Shown: positions 15,508 through 24,641 of the stretch, in pieces
Position numbering within the stretch: the stretch's first letter is position 1
How the letters are laid out: each line of letters starts with the position of its first letter
NCBI RefSeq assembly: GCF_023028345.1
Contig: NZ_CP095487.1
Coordinates: 744,001-808,000, forward strand
Direction: 5' to 3'
DNA from: Halorientalis marina
GTDB lineage: Archaea; Halobacteriota; Halobacteria; Halobacteriales; Haloarculaceae
Length of the DNA: 64,000 nucleotides
The notes under the pieces: generated by a model
Database searches by the model: none
Seen by the model: only the letters and a program-made list of their open reading frames with translations
Told to the model about the DNA's origin: nothing
Position numbers and translations under genes: made by a program

Positions 15508-17685
15508 TCAGGAGTCGCGTGCGCCGCCGAGCGCGCGGTCGACGCGTTCGGGCGTGAGCGCGTCGAGGGGGACGTGCTGGCCGTCGGTGGTCGCGGCGAT
15601 GTCGGCGGTCAGACTGGTCCGGCTGTCGTCGGGGTCGGTGTCGACGACGACGGTGTGGGCGTCCAGGCGGGCGAGTCGGCGGGCGGCCGCGCGCGTGTCG
15701 GCGGTCGGGGAGTCGGTACCGCTGTTGGCGCGGCCGTCGGTCACGACCACGACGACGGCGGCGTCCGGGTCGGCGCGGTCGAGCACGTCCGCGGCGGTCG
15801 ACAGCCCGGCGGGGAGGGGCGTCCGGTCGCCGGTCGGGAGGTCCTTGAGGTGGCGGGTCGCGAGCGTCACGCTGTCGGTCGGCGGGAGGACGACCTCCGC
15901 ACCCTCGCCCGCGAACGTGACGACCGCCACCTCGTCGCGGTGTTCGTACGCGTCCCGGAGCAGGTCGATGGCGACGCCCCTGACGGCGCGGATCGCCGGC
16001 CGCATCGACGCGCTCGCGTCGACCGCGAACACGACGAGCGTCCCTGCCGAGTCCGTCCGGACGGATTTTCTGAGGTCCCGGGAGCCGACCGCGTCGCTGC
16101 CGCGCGTCGCGGCCGCCCGCATCGACGCGACCGCGTCCACGTCGTCGTCCGCGCTCGCTCGCTCCGTCCGGACCCGCGCGCCCGTCCCATCGACGCTCGC
16201 GCCGGCGCTGGCCCGCTGTCCGTTCCCCGTGGCGTCGCCGGGGTCGACCCCGTCGACCGACGGCGCGACGCCGTCCCCGATTCCCTCGCGGGCGGCACCG
16301 GGGACGAGCGGCGTGCCGGTCTCCTGTTCGTCGCTCTCACCGTCGCTTCCGTCACCGCTTCCGTCGCCTCCCTCGCCCTCGCTGTCTGCCCCCTCGTCGC
16401 TTCCGTCCGATCCGCGTCCGTCCCCGTCGGCCGACGCCGGTTGTGGCTCGGGGCCGGTCCCGGATCCGGACTCGTTGCTGTCCTCCCCGTTGCCGCTCTC
16501 CGCGTCCTCGTCGCTCGCGTCGTCGGCACCGGTCTCTCCGTCACCCTGTTCGTCTTCGCCGCCGGGCTCGTCGTCCACGTCGCCGTCCGGGGCGTCGTTC
16601 TCGTCGGGACCGTCCGCCGCCTCGGCGTCGTCGCCCTCCGTATCGTCGTCCTCGCCCTCGTCGTCGAAGTGGTCGTCGACCACCTCGTCGGCGTCGGGGG
16701 CGTCCTCGAAGGGGTCGGACTGCATTCGGTGCGGGAGCGCGAGTTCGGCCGCGCGGCGCACGTCGCCTTCGATGACAGTCGGCCGGCCGTCAAGTGCCGC
16801 GAAGGTCCGTGCGACTCGCGCGGCCGCGATGTCGGCGCGGTGCCCATCGACGCCCGCCTCCCGGCACAGTTCCGCGATCTCGCGTTTGAACTCCGCGGGC
16901 AGTTCCACATCGGGAAGTGTCTTGCGTGCGGCCGCGAGCCGCGCGGCCGCGTCGAGTTCGCTGCCCTCGTCGTCGCTCCCGGCTTCGCCGGGGCTACCGT
17001 CCGTGCCGAGCGCGCGGTCGATGATCGCCACGCGGTCCTCGATGTCGTCACAGCCGGTGACGGTCGCCTGCAGAGCGAACCGGTCCCGGAGCTGTGGGCG
17101 GAGGTCCCCCTCCTCTGGGTTCATCGTCCCGACGAGGGTCACGTCGGCCGGATGCGTGACGCTCAGTCCGTCGCGTTCGACGCGGTTGACGCCGCTGGCG
17201 GCCGCGTCCAGAAGCACGTCCACCAGATGGTCGTCGAGGAGATTCACCTCGTCGACGTAGAGGATTCCCCGATTGGCTCGCGCGAGCAGTCCCGGCTCGA
17301 ACTCCTTCGTGCCATCGAGGGCATCTTCGACCGAGAGCGTCCCGACGACACGGTCGCGGGTCGCACCGAGCGGTAGCGTCACGAGCGGGACCGGCCGCCG
17401 CTCGACCGGGGGGTCCTCGCGGTCCCGGCAGTCCGCACACTGCGAGTCGGGCTCGTCCGGCGGACAGCCGTAGGGACAGTCCGCGACCGCGCGCTGGTCG
17501 GGGAGACACTCGACGAGCGCCCGGACCGCCGTCGACTTGGCGGTCCCCTTCTCGCCGCGCACGAGCAGCCCCGAGAGGGCGTCGTTCGCGCCGACGGCCA
17601 GCAGGGCCTCCTTCAGCTCGTGCTGGCCGACGACCTCGTCGAACCCCAGCGGCGACAGCTTTTTGCCCGATCCGAAATCAACCAT
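15508..17685 (-). CDS. ChlI-ChlD-type chelatase ATPase/VWA fusion
   Basis: A 725-aa fusion of the two AAA-side subunits of class I chelatases. Residues 1-320 are a ChlI/BchI-like AAA+ domain: Walker A GEKGTAKST (44-52), Walker B GILYVDEVNLLDD, and a zinc-ribbon-like insert with Cys70, 74, 83 and 86. A very acidic Asp/Glu/Gly linker follows (about 325-505). The C-terminal VWA domain has the MIDAS motif DASAS. It is divergent from cobN with only 35 nt between starts, so the pair very likely form the ATP-dependent cobaltochelatase (CobN with CobS/CobT-like functions). Confidence 0.88.
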   Translation of the reverse strand: MVDFGSGKKLSPLGFDEVVGQHELKEALLAVGANDALSGLLVRGEKGTAKSTAVRALVECLPDQRAVADCPYGCPPDEPDSQCADCRDREDPPVERRPVPLVTLPLGATRDRVVGTLSVEDALDGTKEFEPGLLARANRGILYVDEVNLLDDHLVDVLLDAAASGVNRVERDGLSVTHPADVTLVGTMNPEEGDLRPQLRDRFALQATVTGCDDIEDRVAIIDRALGTDGSPGEAGSDDEGSELDAAARLAAARKTLPDVELPAEFKREIAELCREAGVDGHRADIAAARVARTFAALDGRPTVIEGDVRRAAELALPHRMQSDPFEDAPDADEVVDDHFDDEGEDDDTEGDDAEAADGPDENDAPDGDVDDEPGGEDEQGDGETGADDASDEDAESGNGEDSNESGSGTGPEPQPASADGDGRGSDGSDEGADSEGEGGDGSGDGSDGESDEQETGTPLVPGAAREGIGDGVAPSVDGVDPGDATGNGQRASAGASVDGTGARVRTERASADDDVDAVASMRAAATRGSDAVGSRDLRKSVRTDSAGTLVVFAVDASASMRPAIRAVRGVAIDLLRDAYEHRDEVAVVTFAGEGAEVVLPPTDSVTLATRHLKDLPTGDRTPLPAGLSTAADVLDRADPDAAVVVVVTDGRANSGTDSPTADTRAAARRLARLDAHTVVVDTDPDDSRTSLTADIAATTDGQHVPLDALTPERVDRALGGARDS

Positions 17686-17720
17686 ACTTGCTCTAGTAAC
17701 AACAGAGGTTTAACAACGTT
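17686..17720. promoter_or_regulatory. Compact divergent promoter of chlID and cobN
   Basis: Only 35 nt separate the two divergent start codons. The stretch is AT-rich compared with its surroundings and holds GTTTAACAACG near the cobN side. Basal elements for each gene must overlap the other gene's coding start, which would couple regulation of the two chelatase parts. Confidence 0.4.
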
Positions 17721-20700
17721 ATGCCTACCATCGGCCTGTACACGGCGACGGAGAACGAACTGGGGGCGGTCCAGCGGGCGGCGAGTCAGTTGGATGCGGA
17801 CGTCGATCTGGTGGTGCGCTCCGAGAGCGACCTCGACGAACCGGACGACGTGGACGCCTTCCTCGACGACCTCGCCGACACGACGGCGGCGGTGTTCTGG
17901 TTGCACGGCGCGGAAGACAGTATGCCCGGCTACGAGCGCGCGGTCGAGCGACTGGACGAGGCCGGCGTCCCGCTGGTGGTCAAGTCGACGGGCGACGCCT
18001 ATGCCGTCGAGGACACGTCGGTCGCGGCCGACGACCGGGACCGCGTCTACGAGTACCTCGACCGGGGCGGCGCGAGCAACGTCGCCAACTGCGTCCGCTT
18101 CCTGGTCGACAGCTATGCCGACGTCGACCTGCCACACGACGACCCCGTGGCGCTCCCGACGGAGGGCGTCTACCACCCCGACTACCCGGGCGCGAGCTAC
18201 GAGGAACTCCGGGCGGAACTCGACCCGGCGACCCCGACGGTCGCCATCTGGTTCTACGAGTCCCACTGGACCCACGAGAACACCCGCTACGTCGACGCCC
18301 AGGTCCGGGCCGTCGAGGAACAGGGCGCCGACGCGCTGCCTATCTTCTGCAACCCGGCGACCGACACCGACGAGCAGGAAGACGCCGAGTGGGTGACCGA
18401 CCAGTGGCTCTTGGACGAGGGGGAACCGGTCGTCGACGCCGTGCTCTCCTCGTTCATGTTCTCGCTGTCGATGGACGAACGAGGCCGGAGCGCGAGCGAC
18501 GAGGGCGACGGCGCCGAGGAAGTGTTCCTGGACCGACTGGGCGTGCCGGTGCTTCAGACGGTCACGACGATGCGCTCGCGGTCGCGGTACGAGTCCAGCG
18601 ACACGGGCGTCATGGGCTTCGAGCTCGCCCTGTCGGTCGCGCTTCCGGAGTTCGACGGCAACGTCATCACCCACCCCATCAGCGGGAAGGAGCGCACCGA
18701 CGACGAGGCGGGCATCGGCAGCGCCCCCAAACAGCACTTCCCCATCGACGACCGCGTGGACCACGCCGCGCGCCTCGCGGTCAACTGGGCGCGCCTGCGC
18801 TACCTCGACAACGACGAGAAGCAGGTGGCGGTCGTCCTCCACAACTACCCGCCGAGCGACGACGGCATCGGGACCGCCTTCGGGCTGGACAGCCCCGAGA
18901 GCACGGTCAACCTCCTCGACGAACTCGACGCGCGCGGGTACGACCTCGGTGGTCGGTCGCCGCCGGACGGCCAGGCGCTCATCGACGACCTGACCGCCCA
19001 GTTGACGCTCGAGGACCGCTGGGTCGCGCCCGAGGACGTACGGGACCTGAGCGTCGACACGGTCGCGCCCGAGCAGTACGCCGAGTGGTTCGAGGGCAAG
19101 GACGAGCGGTTCCAGGAGCGCATCACCGAGGAGTGGGGCGACCCGCCGGACCGCCCCTTCGCCATCCCCGGCGTCGAGTTCGGGAACGTCCTCGTGACGG
19201 TCCAGCCCCCGCGCGGCTTCGGAATGGACCCCTCGAAGGTCTACCACGACTCGGACCTCCAGCCGCCCCACGACTACGTGGCGTTCTACGGCTGGCTCCG
19301 TAACACCTTCGAGGCCGACGCGGTCGTCCACCTCGGCACCCACGGCTCCCTGGAGTGGCTCCCGGGCAAGACCGTCGGGCTGAACGGCGAGAGCGCGCCC
19401 GACCAGCTGGTCGACGACATTCCGAACGTCTACCCCTACATCGTCAACAACCCCGGCGAGGGGACGCAGGCGAAACGCCGCTCGTACGCGGCCATCGTCG
19501 ACTACCTCACGCCGGTCATGTCCAACGCGGGCACGTACGACGAGATCGCGGAACTGGAGGAACTGGCCGACCAGTACCGCGAGGCCGGGATGGAGGACGC
19601 CCGCGCCGACGACGGCGAACACCTCGAAGCCCTGCTCCGGGAGAAAGTCGACGACCTCGACCTCGCGGTCGAACTCGGTATCGCCGGCGAGATCGACGAG
19701 AAAGCCGACGTGCGCGGCCCCGACGAAGCGGGGTCGACGCTCGCCGAGGGCGCGGTCGACGGCGACGAGGTCGACGTCGAGGAACTGGTCGAGCGCGTCC
19801 ACGAGTACGTCACGGACGTGAAGACGACACAGATCCGACTCGGCCTGCACACGATGGGCGAGCCGCCGGCCGACGACCGCCTGATCGAGTACCTCGTCGC
19901 GCTGACGCGACTGGAGAACCCCGGCGCGCCGAGCCTCCGGGAATCCGTCGCGGGCGTGCTCGGCGTCGACTACCAGCGGATGCTCGACGAACCGGGAACC
20001 TACGACGAGGACCTCGGGATGACGTACGCACAGGCAGCCGACGAGGTCTACGAGACCAGCGTCGACCTCGTGGAGACGCTGGCCGCGCACGACTTCGACC
20101 TCCCCGAGGCCGAACCCGAGGCCGGCCCGGACGACGAGACGACGATGAACCTCCTGGTCGTCGACATCGAGCCGCTCGGCGACGCCCGGGTCGCGGGCGG
20201 CGCCCACGACGATCTCCGCGAGGCACTGGCCTACATCTGCGAGGAGGCCGCGCCGCGCGTCGCGGGGGCGGCCGAGGAGATACCCCAGACCGCGGACGCG
20301 CTGAACGGCGAGTACGTCGAACCCGGCGGCTCCGGCGCGCCGACCCGCGGCGGCGTCGACCTGCTCCCGACCGCGCGGAACTTCTACACCCTCGACCCGC
20401 GGAAGGTGCCCGCGAAGTCCGCGTGGGACGTGGGCAGCGAGGTCGCCGACGGCGTTGCCGAGCGCCACCACGACGAGGAAGGCGAGTACCCCGAGGAGAT
20501 CGGCGTCGTCGCGTGGGGCACTCCGACCGTCCGCACGCGCGGTGAGACCATCGCGCAGGTACTCGCGCTGATGGGCGTCGAACCGCAGTGGACCGACGCC
20601 GGCCGCGTCGACGACGTGGAGCCGATTCCGCTCGAGGAACTCGGCCGCCCACGCATCGACGTGACGACGCGCGTCTCCGGCCTGTTCCGCGACGCGTTCC

Positions 20701-21617
20701 CGGCCGCGGCGGGCGTCATCCACGACGCTGTCGACGCCGTCGTCGACCTCGACGAACCCCTCGACATGAACTACGTGAAGAAACACGTCGAGGAAGAGGC
20801 CGAGCGGTTGCAGGGCGAGACGGACATGGACGAGGACGACGCGCGCGACGCGGTGATGGACCGCGTGTTCACCACGAAGCCCGGCGGCTACGGCGCGGGG
20901 ACGAACAAGGCCGTCGACGAGGGCAACTGGGAGGACCACTCCGATCTCTCGGACGTGTACGTCCAGTGGGGCGGCTACGCGATGGGCTCCCGGGGGCGCG
21001 TCTCGGAGGCCCACGACGCCTTCGAGCGCCGCCTCGGCAACGTCGACGCGACGGTGAAAATCGAGGACACGGCCGAACAGGACGAGTTCGACTCCTCGGA
21101 CTGGTACGCCTTCCACGGCGGCTTCATCACCGCTGTCGGCGAGATCGCCGACGAAGAGCCTAATTCCTACGTGGGCGATTCGAGCGACCCGGACAACGTC
21201 GACGTCTACACCAACGAGGAGAAAGTGCGGAAGGCGATGCGGGCGCGCGTCCTGAACCCTGAGTGGCTGGAATCGATGGAGGAGCACGGCTACAAGGGCG
21301 CGGGCGACCTCTCCACGACGGTTGACGTGGCGCTGGGCTGGGACGCGACGACGGGCGTCGTCAGCGACACGCTGTGGGCGGAGGTGGCCGAGAAGTACGC
21401 CTTCGACGCCGACCGTCAGGAGTGGCTCCGGGACGTGAACCCGTGGGCCCTGGAGTCGATCACGGACACGCTCCTGGAGGCCATCGAGCGGGACCTCTGG
21501 GACGCCGACGAGGCGACCGAGGACCGCCTGCGCGACCTGAACCTGCAAGTCGATGGCGATCTCGAAGCGCGTGCCAGCGGCGGCGACGCCCAGGAGGTGA
21601 CCAGCGATGACGACTAA
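17721..21617 (+). CDS. cobN: Cobaltochelatase large subunit CobN
   Basis: A 1298-aa CobN/BchH-family protein, the porphyrinoid-binding subunit of an ATP-dependent cobaltochelatase. Conserved stretches include FWLHGAEDSMPG near the N-terminus, HLGTHGSLEWLPGKTVGL near residue 535, YPYIVNNPGEGTQAKRR, and YVQWGGYAMGSRGR with KTT-type loops near residue 1080. Length matches the family. It ends 11 bases inside cbiC. In aerobic bacteria CobN acts late on hydrogenobyrinic diamide. Here it coexists with CbiX, so its substrate cannot be told from sequence. Confidence 0.92.
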   Translation: MPTIGLYTATENELGAVQRAASQLDADVDLVVRSESDLDEPDDVDAFLDDLADTTAAVFWLHGAEDSMPGYERAVERLDEAGVPLVVKSTGDAYAVEDTSVAADDRDRVYEYLDRGGASNVANCVRFLVDSYADVDLPHDDPVALPTEGVYHPDYPGASYEELRAELDPATPTVAIWFYESHWTHENTRYVDAQVRAVEEQGADALPIFCNPATDTDEQEDAEWVTDQWLLDEGEPVVDAVLSSFMFSLSMDERGRSASDEGDGAEEVFLDRLGVPVLQTVTTMRSRSRYESSDTGVMGFELALSVALPEFDGNVITHPISGKERTDDEAGIGSAPKQHFPIDDRVDHAARLAVNWARLRYLDNDEKQVAVVLHNYPPSDDGIGTAFGLDSPESTVNLLDELDARGYDLGGRSPPDGQALIDDLTAQLTLEDRWVAPEDVRDLSVDTVAPEQYAEWFEGKDERFQERITEEWGDPPDRPFAIPGVEFGNVLVTVQPPRGFGMDPSKVYHDSDLQPPHDYVAFYGWLRNTFEADAVVHLGTHGSLEWLPGKTVGLNGESAPDQLVDDIPNVYPYIVNNPGEGTQAKRRSYAAIVDYLTPVMSNAGTYDEIAELEELADQYREAGMEDARADDGEHLEALLREKVDDLDLAVELGIAGEIDEKADVRGPDEAGSTLAEGAVDGDEVDVEELVERVHEYVTDVKTTQIRLGLHTMGEPPADDRLIEYLVALTRLENPGAPSLRESVAGVLGVDYQRMLDEPGTYDEDLGMTYAQAADEVYETSVDLVETLAAHDFDLPEAEPEAGPDDETTMNLLVVDIEPLGDARVAGGAHDDLREALAYICEEAAPRVAGAAEEIPQTADALNGEYVEPGGSGAPTRGGVDLLPTARNFYTLDPRKVPAKSAWDVGSEVADGVAERHHDEEGEYPEEIGVVAWGTPTVRTRGETIAQVLALMGVEPQWTDAGRVDDVEPIPLEELGRPRIDVTTRVSGLFRDAFPAAAGVIHDAVDAVVDLDEPLDMNYVKKHVEEEAERLQGETDMDEDDARDAVMDRVFTTKPGGYGAGTNKAVDEGNWEDHSDLSDVYVQWGGYAMGSRGRVSEAHDAFERRLGNVDATVKIEDTAEQDEFDSSDWYAFHGGFITAVGEIADEEPNSYVGDSSDPDNVDVYTNEEKVRKAMRARVLNPEWLESMEEHGYKGAGDLSTTVDVALGWDATTGVVSDTLWAEVAEKYAFDADRQEWLRDVNPWALESITDTLLEAIERDLWDADEATEDRLRDLNLQVDGDLEARASGGDAQEVTSDDD

Positions 21618-22356
21618 TCAGGACGACGCGACGGCCGACGAGGAGTTCGAGGAGTACGCGGACCTGGGTGCGACGACGTCGAACGCGATGGAGATCGCGG
21701 AGACGAGCATGGACCGCGTGCGCGAACTCGTCCCCGACGAGACGCTGGAGGACCGCATCCGTCAGAAATCCGTCCACGCGACCGGGGACCCCGAGTTCCA
21801 GTACCTCGTGCGGTTCGCCGGCGATCCGGTGCGTGCGGGGGCGGAGGCGGTCCTCGACGAACGCCCCGTCGTGACCGACATCACGATGGTCAAGGAGGGC
21901 ATCACCGGACGCGGCCACTCCTGTGAGGTCCGCAAGGCAATCGGCAACGGCGCCGAGCTAGCGGCCGAGACGGGGATGACCCGGACGGCCGCGTCCGTCC
22001 TCGAACTCGACAAACGGGGCGTCTACGACGGGGCCATCGCGACGGTCGGGAACGCGCCGACCGCGGCGCTCGCGCTCGCCGACTGTATCGAGGAGGGGAC
22101 CCGGCCGGCGGTCGTCGTCGCGACGCCAGTCGGGTTCGTCAAGGCCGCTGAGAGCCGGCAGCGAATCCGCGAGGCCGCCGCCGAGTACGACGTGCCGGCT
22201 ATCACCACCGTCGGACGCCGCGGCGGGAGCGGGCTCGCGGCGGGCCTGACGAACGAGCTGATCCACGTCGCGAGTGATGCACGGGACGGCGAGATCGACC
22301 TCGAGACGGCGGCCACCGAGGCCGACCGGATCGACCACCGTGGGGCGGAACGATGA
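21607..22356 (+). CDS. cbiC: Cobalt-precorrin-8 methylmutase CbiC
   Basis: Moves the methyl group from C11 to C12 to give cobyrinate (249 aa). The active-site region DITMVKEGITGRGHSCEVRK (near residues 95-115) includes the family His. Other family segments are RTAASVLELDKRGVYDGAIATVGNAPTA and PVGFVKAAESR. An acidic tail of about 15 residues precedes the core. It is translationally coupled to cobN and cbiE by overlaps. Confidence 0.9.
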   Translation: MTTNQDDATADEEFEEYADLGATTSNAMEIAETSMDRVRELVPDETLEDRIRQKSVHATGDPEFQYLVRFAGDPVRAGAEAVLDERPVVTDITMVKEGITGRGHSCEVRKAIGNGAELAAETGMTRTAASVLELDKRGVYDGAIATVGNAPTAALALADCIEEGTRPAVVVATPVGFVKAAESRQRIREAAAEYDVPAITTVGRRGGSGLAAGLTNELIHVASDARDGEIDLETAATEADRIDHRGAER

Positions 22357-23159
22357 GCGACAGCGAGTCCGCCGACGACTACGACCTCGATTCCGGGCCG
22401 GACCCGGCGACGTTCGCGGCCGAGACGCCTGAGCCGGTGCGTCGCGGGGGCGCGCCGAGCGACGGAGCCCCCGTCTACGCCGTCGGTATCGGCCCGGGCA
22501 ATCCGGAGTACCTGACTCCTCGCGGCGAGCGCGCCATCCGCGAGGCGGACGTGGTCGTCGGCTTCGAGACGGTCGTCGGGTTCGTCGACGACGTGGCGCC
22601 CGACGGGACGGACCTGCTGACCTGCGGGTACCGCGACGAGGGCGAGACGCTGTCGCGGTTCGCCGAGCGGGTCGCCGACGGCGCGGACGGGACGGCGGTC
22701 CTGATGGGTGATCCGAACCACTCGGGCTACCAGTTCGTCGGCAAGGTCGAGCGCGCGGTCGAGCGCCCGGTGCGCGTGGTGCCGGGCATCTCGTCGCTCC
22801 AGATAGCTGCGAGCCGTGCCCGGACGCCGATGGAGGATTCGACGTTCGTGACGCTCCACAAGAGCGGCGACCTGACGGCCGACCTGGAGCGACTGCGGAC
22901 GGCAAGCGACGACCGGCACCTCCTGGTGCTCCCCCGGCCCTACGACTGGATGCCCGAGGACGTGGCCGCTGACCTCGTCGACGCCGGCGCGGACGGCGAG
23001 CGGACGGCACTGGTCTGCGAGCGGTTGACCCACGACGACGAGCTGCTCACGCGGACGACGCTGGGGGACCTGGCCGCGGGCGCCGGCGGCGACGGTGCCG
23101 ACGACTCGCGGTTCTCGGACCTGTCGGTGCTGGTCGTGCGGGCGGGACAGGAGAAGTAA
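22353..23159 (+). CDS. cbiE: Cobalt-precorrin-7 C5-methyltransferase CbiE
   Basis: Tetrapyrrole methylase of 268 aa. After a 40-residue acidic tail the core reads VYAVGIGPGNPEYLTPRG, then VLMGDPNHSGYQFVGKVERA and VVPGISSLQIAASRA, all typical of CbiE. It pairs with CbiT, which lies apart at 5 kb; in many bacteria the two are fused as CobL. It is the last gene of the cobN unit, and a transposon relic begins immediately after its stop. Confidence 0.9.
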   Translation: MSDSESADDYDLDSGPDPATFAAETPEPVRRGGAPSDGAPVYAVGIGPGNPEYLTPRGERAIREADVVVGFETVVGFVDDVAPDGTDLLTCGYRDEGETLSRFAERVADGADGTAVLMGDPNHSGYQFVGKVERAVERPVRVVPGISSLQIAASRARTPMEDSTFVTLHKSGDLTADLERLRTASDDRHLLVLPRPYDWMPEDVAADLVDAGADGERTALVCERLTHDDELLTRTTLGDLAAGAGGDGADDSRFSDLSVLVVRAGQEK

Positions 23160-23163
23160 ACTA

Positions 23164-23214
23164 CCCCACCCTACTTCGTTCACCGCATAGGCGGTTCGCT
23201 CGTCGAGGGTGGGG
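23164..23214 (-). ncRNA. Right-end hairpin, possible omega-RNA/sotRNA scaffold
   Basis: A nested stem-loop: outer arms CCCCACCCT (23164-23172) and AGGGTGGGG (23206-23214), inner arms ACCGC (23182-23186) and GCGGT (23191-23195) with loop ATAG. It lies just downstream of the TnpB relic's stop, the position from which TnpB guide RNAs are processed in intact elements. Whether it is transcribed is unknown. Confidence 0.4.
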
Positions 23215-23236
23215 CTTTGATGTGGACTCCCGGCGA

Positions 23237-23617
23237 TCAACTGTCGGCGGTTGGCCGATAGCCGTCGCCGTTCAATATCCCACCATGTATACGCACGTCT
23301 ACTGGTGCGTCTGCGCTCCCCGACGTGGGCGAGGAACGCAGTCTGTGCTGTCTCTTCCGCATGTACCGCAGGCCGACGTTTTTCGCGCCGTTGTAGTCAG
23401 CGTTGATTTCGTACCCGCATTTGAGACACTGGAACTGCTCGCCGTCGCGGTTGTCTTCGTGGGTAAACCCACAGTCGGTGCGAGAACACCGCTGGCTGGT
23501 GTGGTCGGGTTCGACCTGCTCAACAGCCACACCACGTTCTGGTGCTTTGTACTCGACGTACTCGACAAGGCGACGAAATGCCCAGACGTGATGCCAGTCT
23601 GCGTGAGGAAGCCCTCG
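23237..23617 (-). pseudogene. TnpB C-terminal fragment (RNA-guided nuclease relic)
   Basis: About 126 codons of a TnpB/OrfB protein remain. They cover [20 protein letters not shown] and [18 protein letters not shown], then the second half of the zinc ribbon (CLKCGYE) and the RuvC-III region [15 protein letters not shown] with its catalytic-type Asp. The N-terminal two thirds, including RuvC-I and RuvC-II, are missing. The frame runs upstream without homology into sequence antisense to cbiX. It is not functional as a nuclease. Confidence 0.75.
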
Positions 23618-23720
23618 CTCTCTCCTCACGGGCCGCGGGCCTGTTCGGATGGTCAGCGGGACCTTCGGTCCCGCACGACTTGAGGCCGGGGGCTCCGCCT
23701 CGAACCTGCTGAATCCGTCG

Positions 23721-24494
23721 TTACCGGGCACGGCCGTCGCCGTCGGTGGCGACGGGGTTCGATGCCGTCCCGGCGGCGGGCGTCGCGTCGCTGGACTCGG
23801 CGAGGACGCGCCGTTTTTCGAGCGCGCCGTGAAGTACGTCGGTGAGCCGCGGGTGGTCGCCGAGGGGTTCGGCGTAGGCGATGCCGCCACGGTCGATGTC
23901 GAGTTCCTCGGGGATACGCTCGCGTGTCGCCGGGCCGTGGGCGAAAAAGAGGGGAACGGCCACGACGCGGTCGTTCGAGACGGTGTAGCGGGCACACTCC
24001 ATCGCGGGGTTCTGGAGGAGGAAACTCGGCTCGACCTCGTCGTAGTCGGTCTCGGCGAGCAGGCGCTCGGCGTGGTACTCCGCGGTCCGGCGCTGGTAGG
24101 GCAGCGAGCTACTGCCGAAGCCCGCGAGGATGATCGAGGTGTCTCCCGCCGGGGCGAGCGCCGCGCGTGCGCGGTCGGCGAGCGCCTCCGTGACGGCCGG
24201 ACTCCGGCCGACGGGGTCGACGTACTCGACGGCCGCGTCGAGACCCCGGAGAGCCCGCGGCACGTCCGTCTCCGTCTCACGTGTGTGTGCCGCGACCATC
24301 GGGATCGCGAAGGCGCGGTCGGCCGTCCCCGTGTCGATGGCGCCGCGCAACTCGCGTTCCGGATCGGACTCGTAGGTGACGACTCGTACCGTCTCGACCG
24401 CGGCCCGGTCCCGCAGTCGCCGCGCGTGCGTCTCCATGACCTCCCTGCCGTGTGGCGTCTCCCTGCCGATCAGCAGGAGTGTTTCGTCAGTCAT
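23721..24494 (-). CDS. cbiX: Second CbiX-type sirohydrochlorin cobaltochelatase
   Basis: A 257-aa two-domain CbiX-like protein without an iron-sulfur tail. The second half has [24 protein letters not shown] and [22 protein letters not shown], whose His fits the metal site. The first half reads [22 protein letters not shown]. The C-terminus is low complexity. It is transcribed opposite to cobA from a shared promoter region and carries its own candidate operator. Two chelatases of this family in one locus suggests division by redox state or by cobalt level. Confidence 0.82.
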   Translation of the reverse strand: MTDETLLLIGRETPHGREVMETHARRLRDRAAVETVRVVTYESDPERELRGAIDTGTADRAFAIPMVAAHTRETETDVPRALRGLDAAVEYVDPVGRSPAVTEALADRARAALAPAGDTSIILAGFGSSSLPYQRRTAEYHAERLLAETDYDEVEPSFLLQNPAMECARYTVSNDRVVAVPLFFAHGPATRERIPEELDIDRGGIAYAEPLGDHPRLTDVLHGALEKRRVLAESSDATPAAGTASNPVATDGDGRAR

Positions 24495-24508
24495 TGTCTT
24501 GGGTACAA

Positions 24509-24530
24509 GTTTGGTTTCACTATTCCAAAC
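24509..24530 (-). promoter_or_regulatory. Inverted repeat around the cbiX promoter
   Basis: GTTTGG (24509-24514) and CCAAAC (24525-24530) face each other across a TATA-like GAATAGTG box centred about 28 nt before the cbiX ATG. On the minus strand the 8-mer AACCAAAC is the same half-site seen in the cbiT inverted repeat at 4920-4939. An operator spanning the TATA box would suit repression. Confidence 0.45.
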
Positions 24531-24641
24531 TCGCTTGCAATTGGCGACGATGGCGACTCACAAATAAGTTGGGTTAGTCACAACCCGGGCCGCCGGGGTC
24601 GCGACCGGGAGAGATAGGTGGCATCGGTCCCAGAAGGTGGT

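Larger units (their letters stand above)
23160..23720. mobile_element. Decayed IS200/IS605-type (TnpB-only) element
   Basis: The gap between cbiE and the second cbiX is filled by an insertion-sequence relic. It contains the C-terminal third of TnpB on the minus strand and a nested hairpin at the likely right end (23164-23214). A further hairpin lies at 23656-23674 (GCGGGACC-TTC-GGTCCCGC). No TnpA is present, which fits the IS1341-like group. Exact ends and target site cannot be fixed from one copy. Confidence 0.65.

Noticed and set aside
17613..21548. A 1311-codon open frame antisense to cobN
   Set aside because: Every part lies opposite a well-conserved CobN protein. Long antisense frames are expected in GC-rich DNA, and the translation shows no domain.
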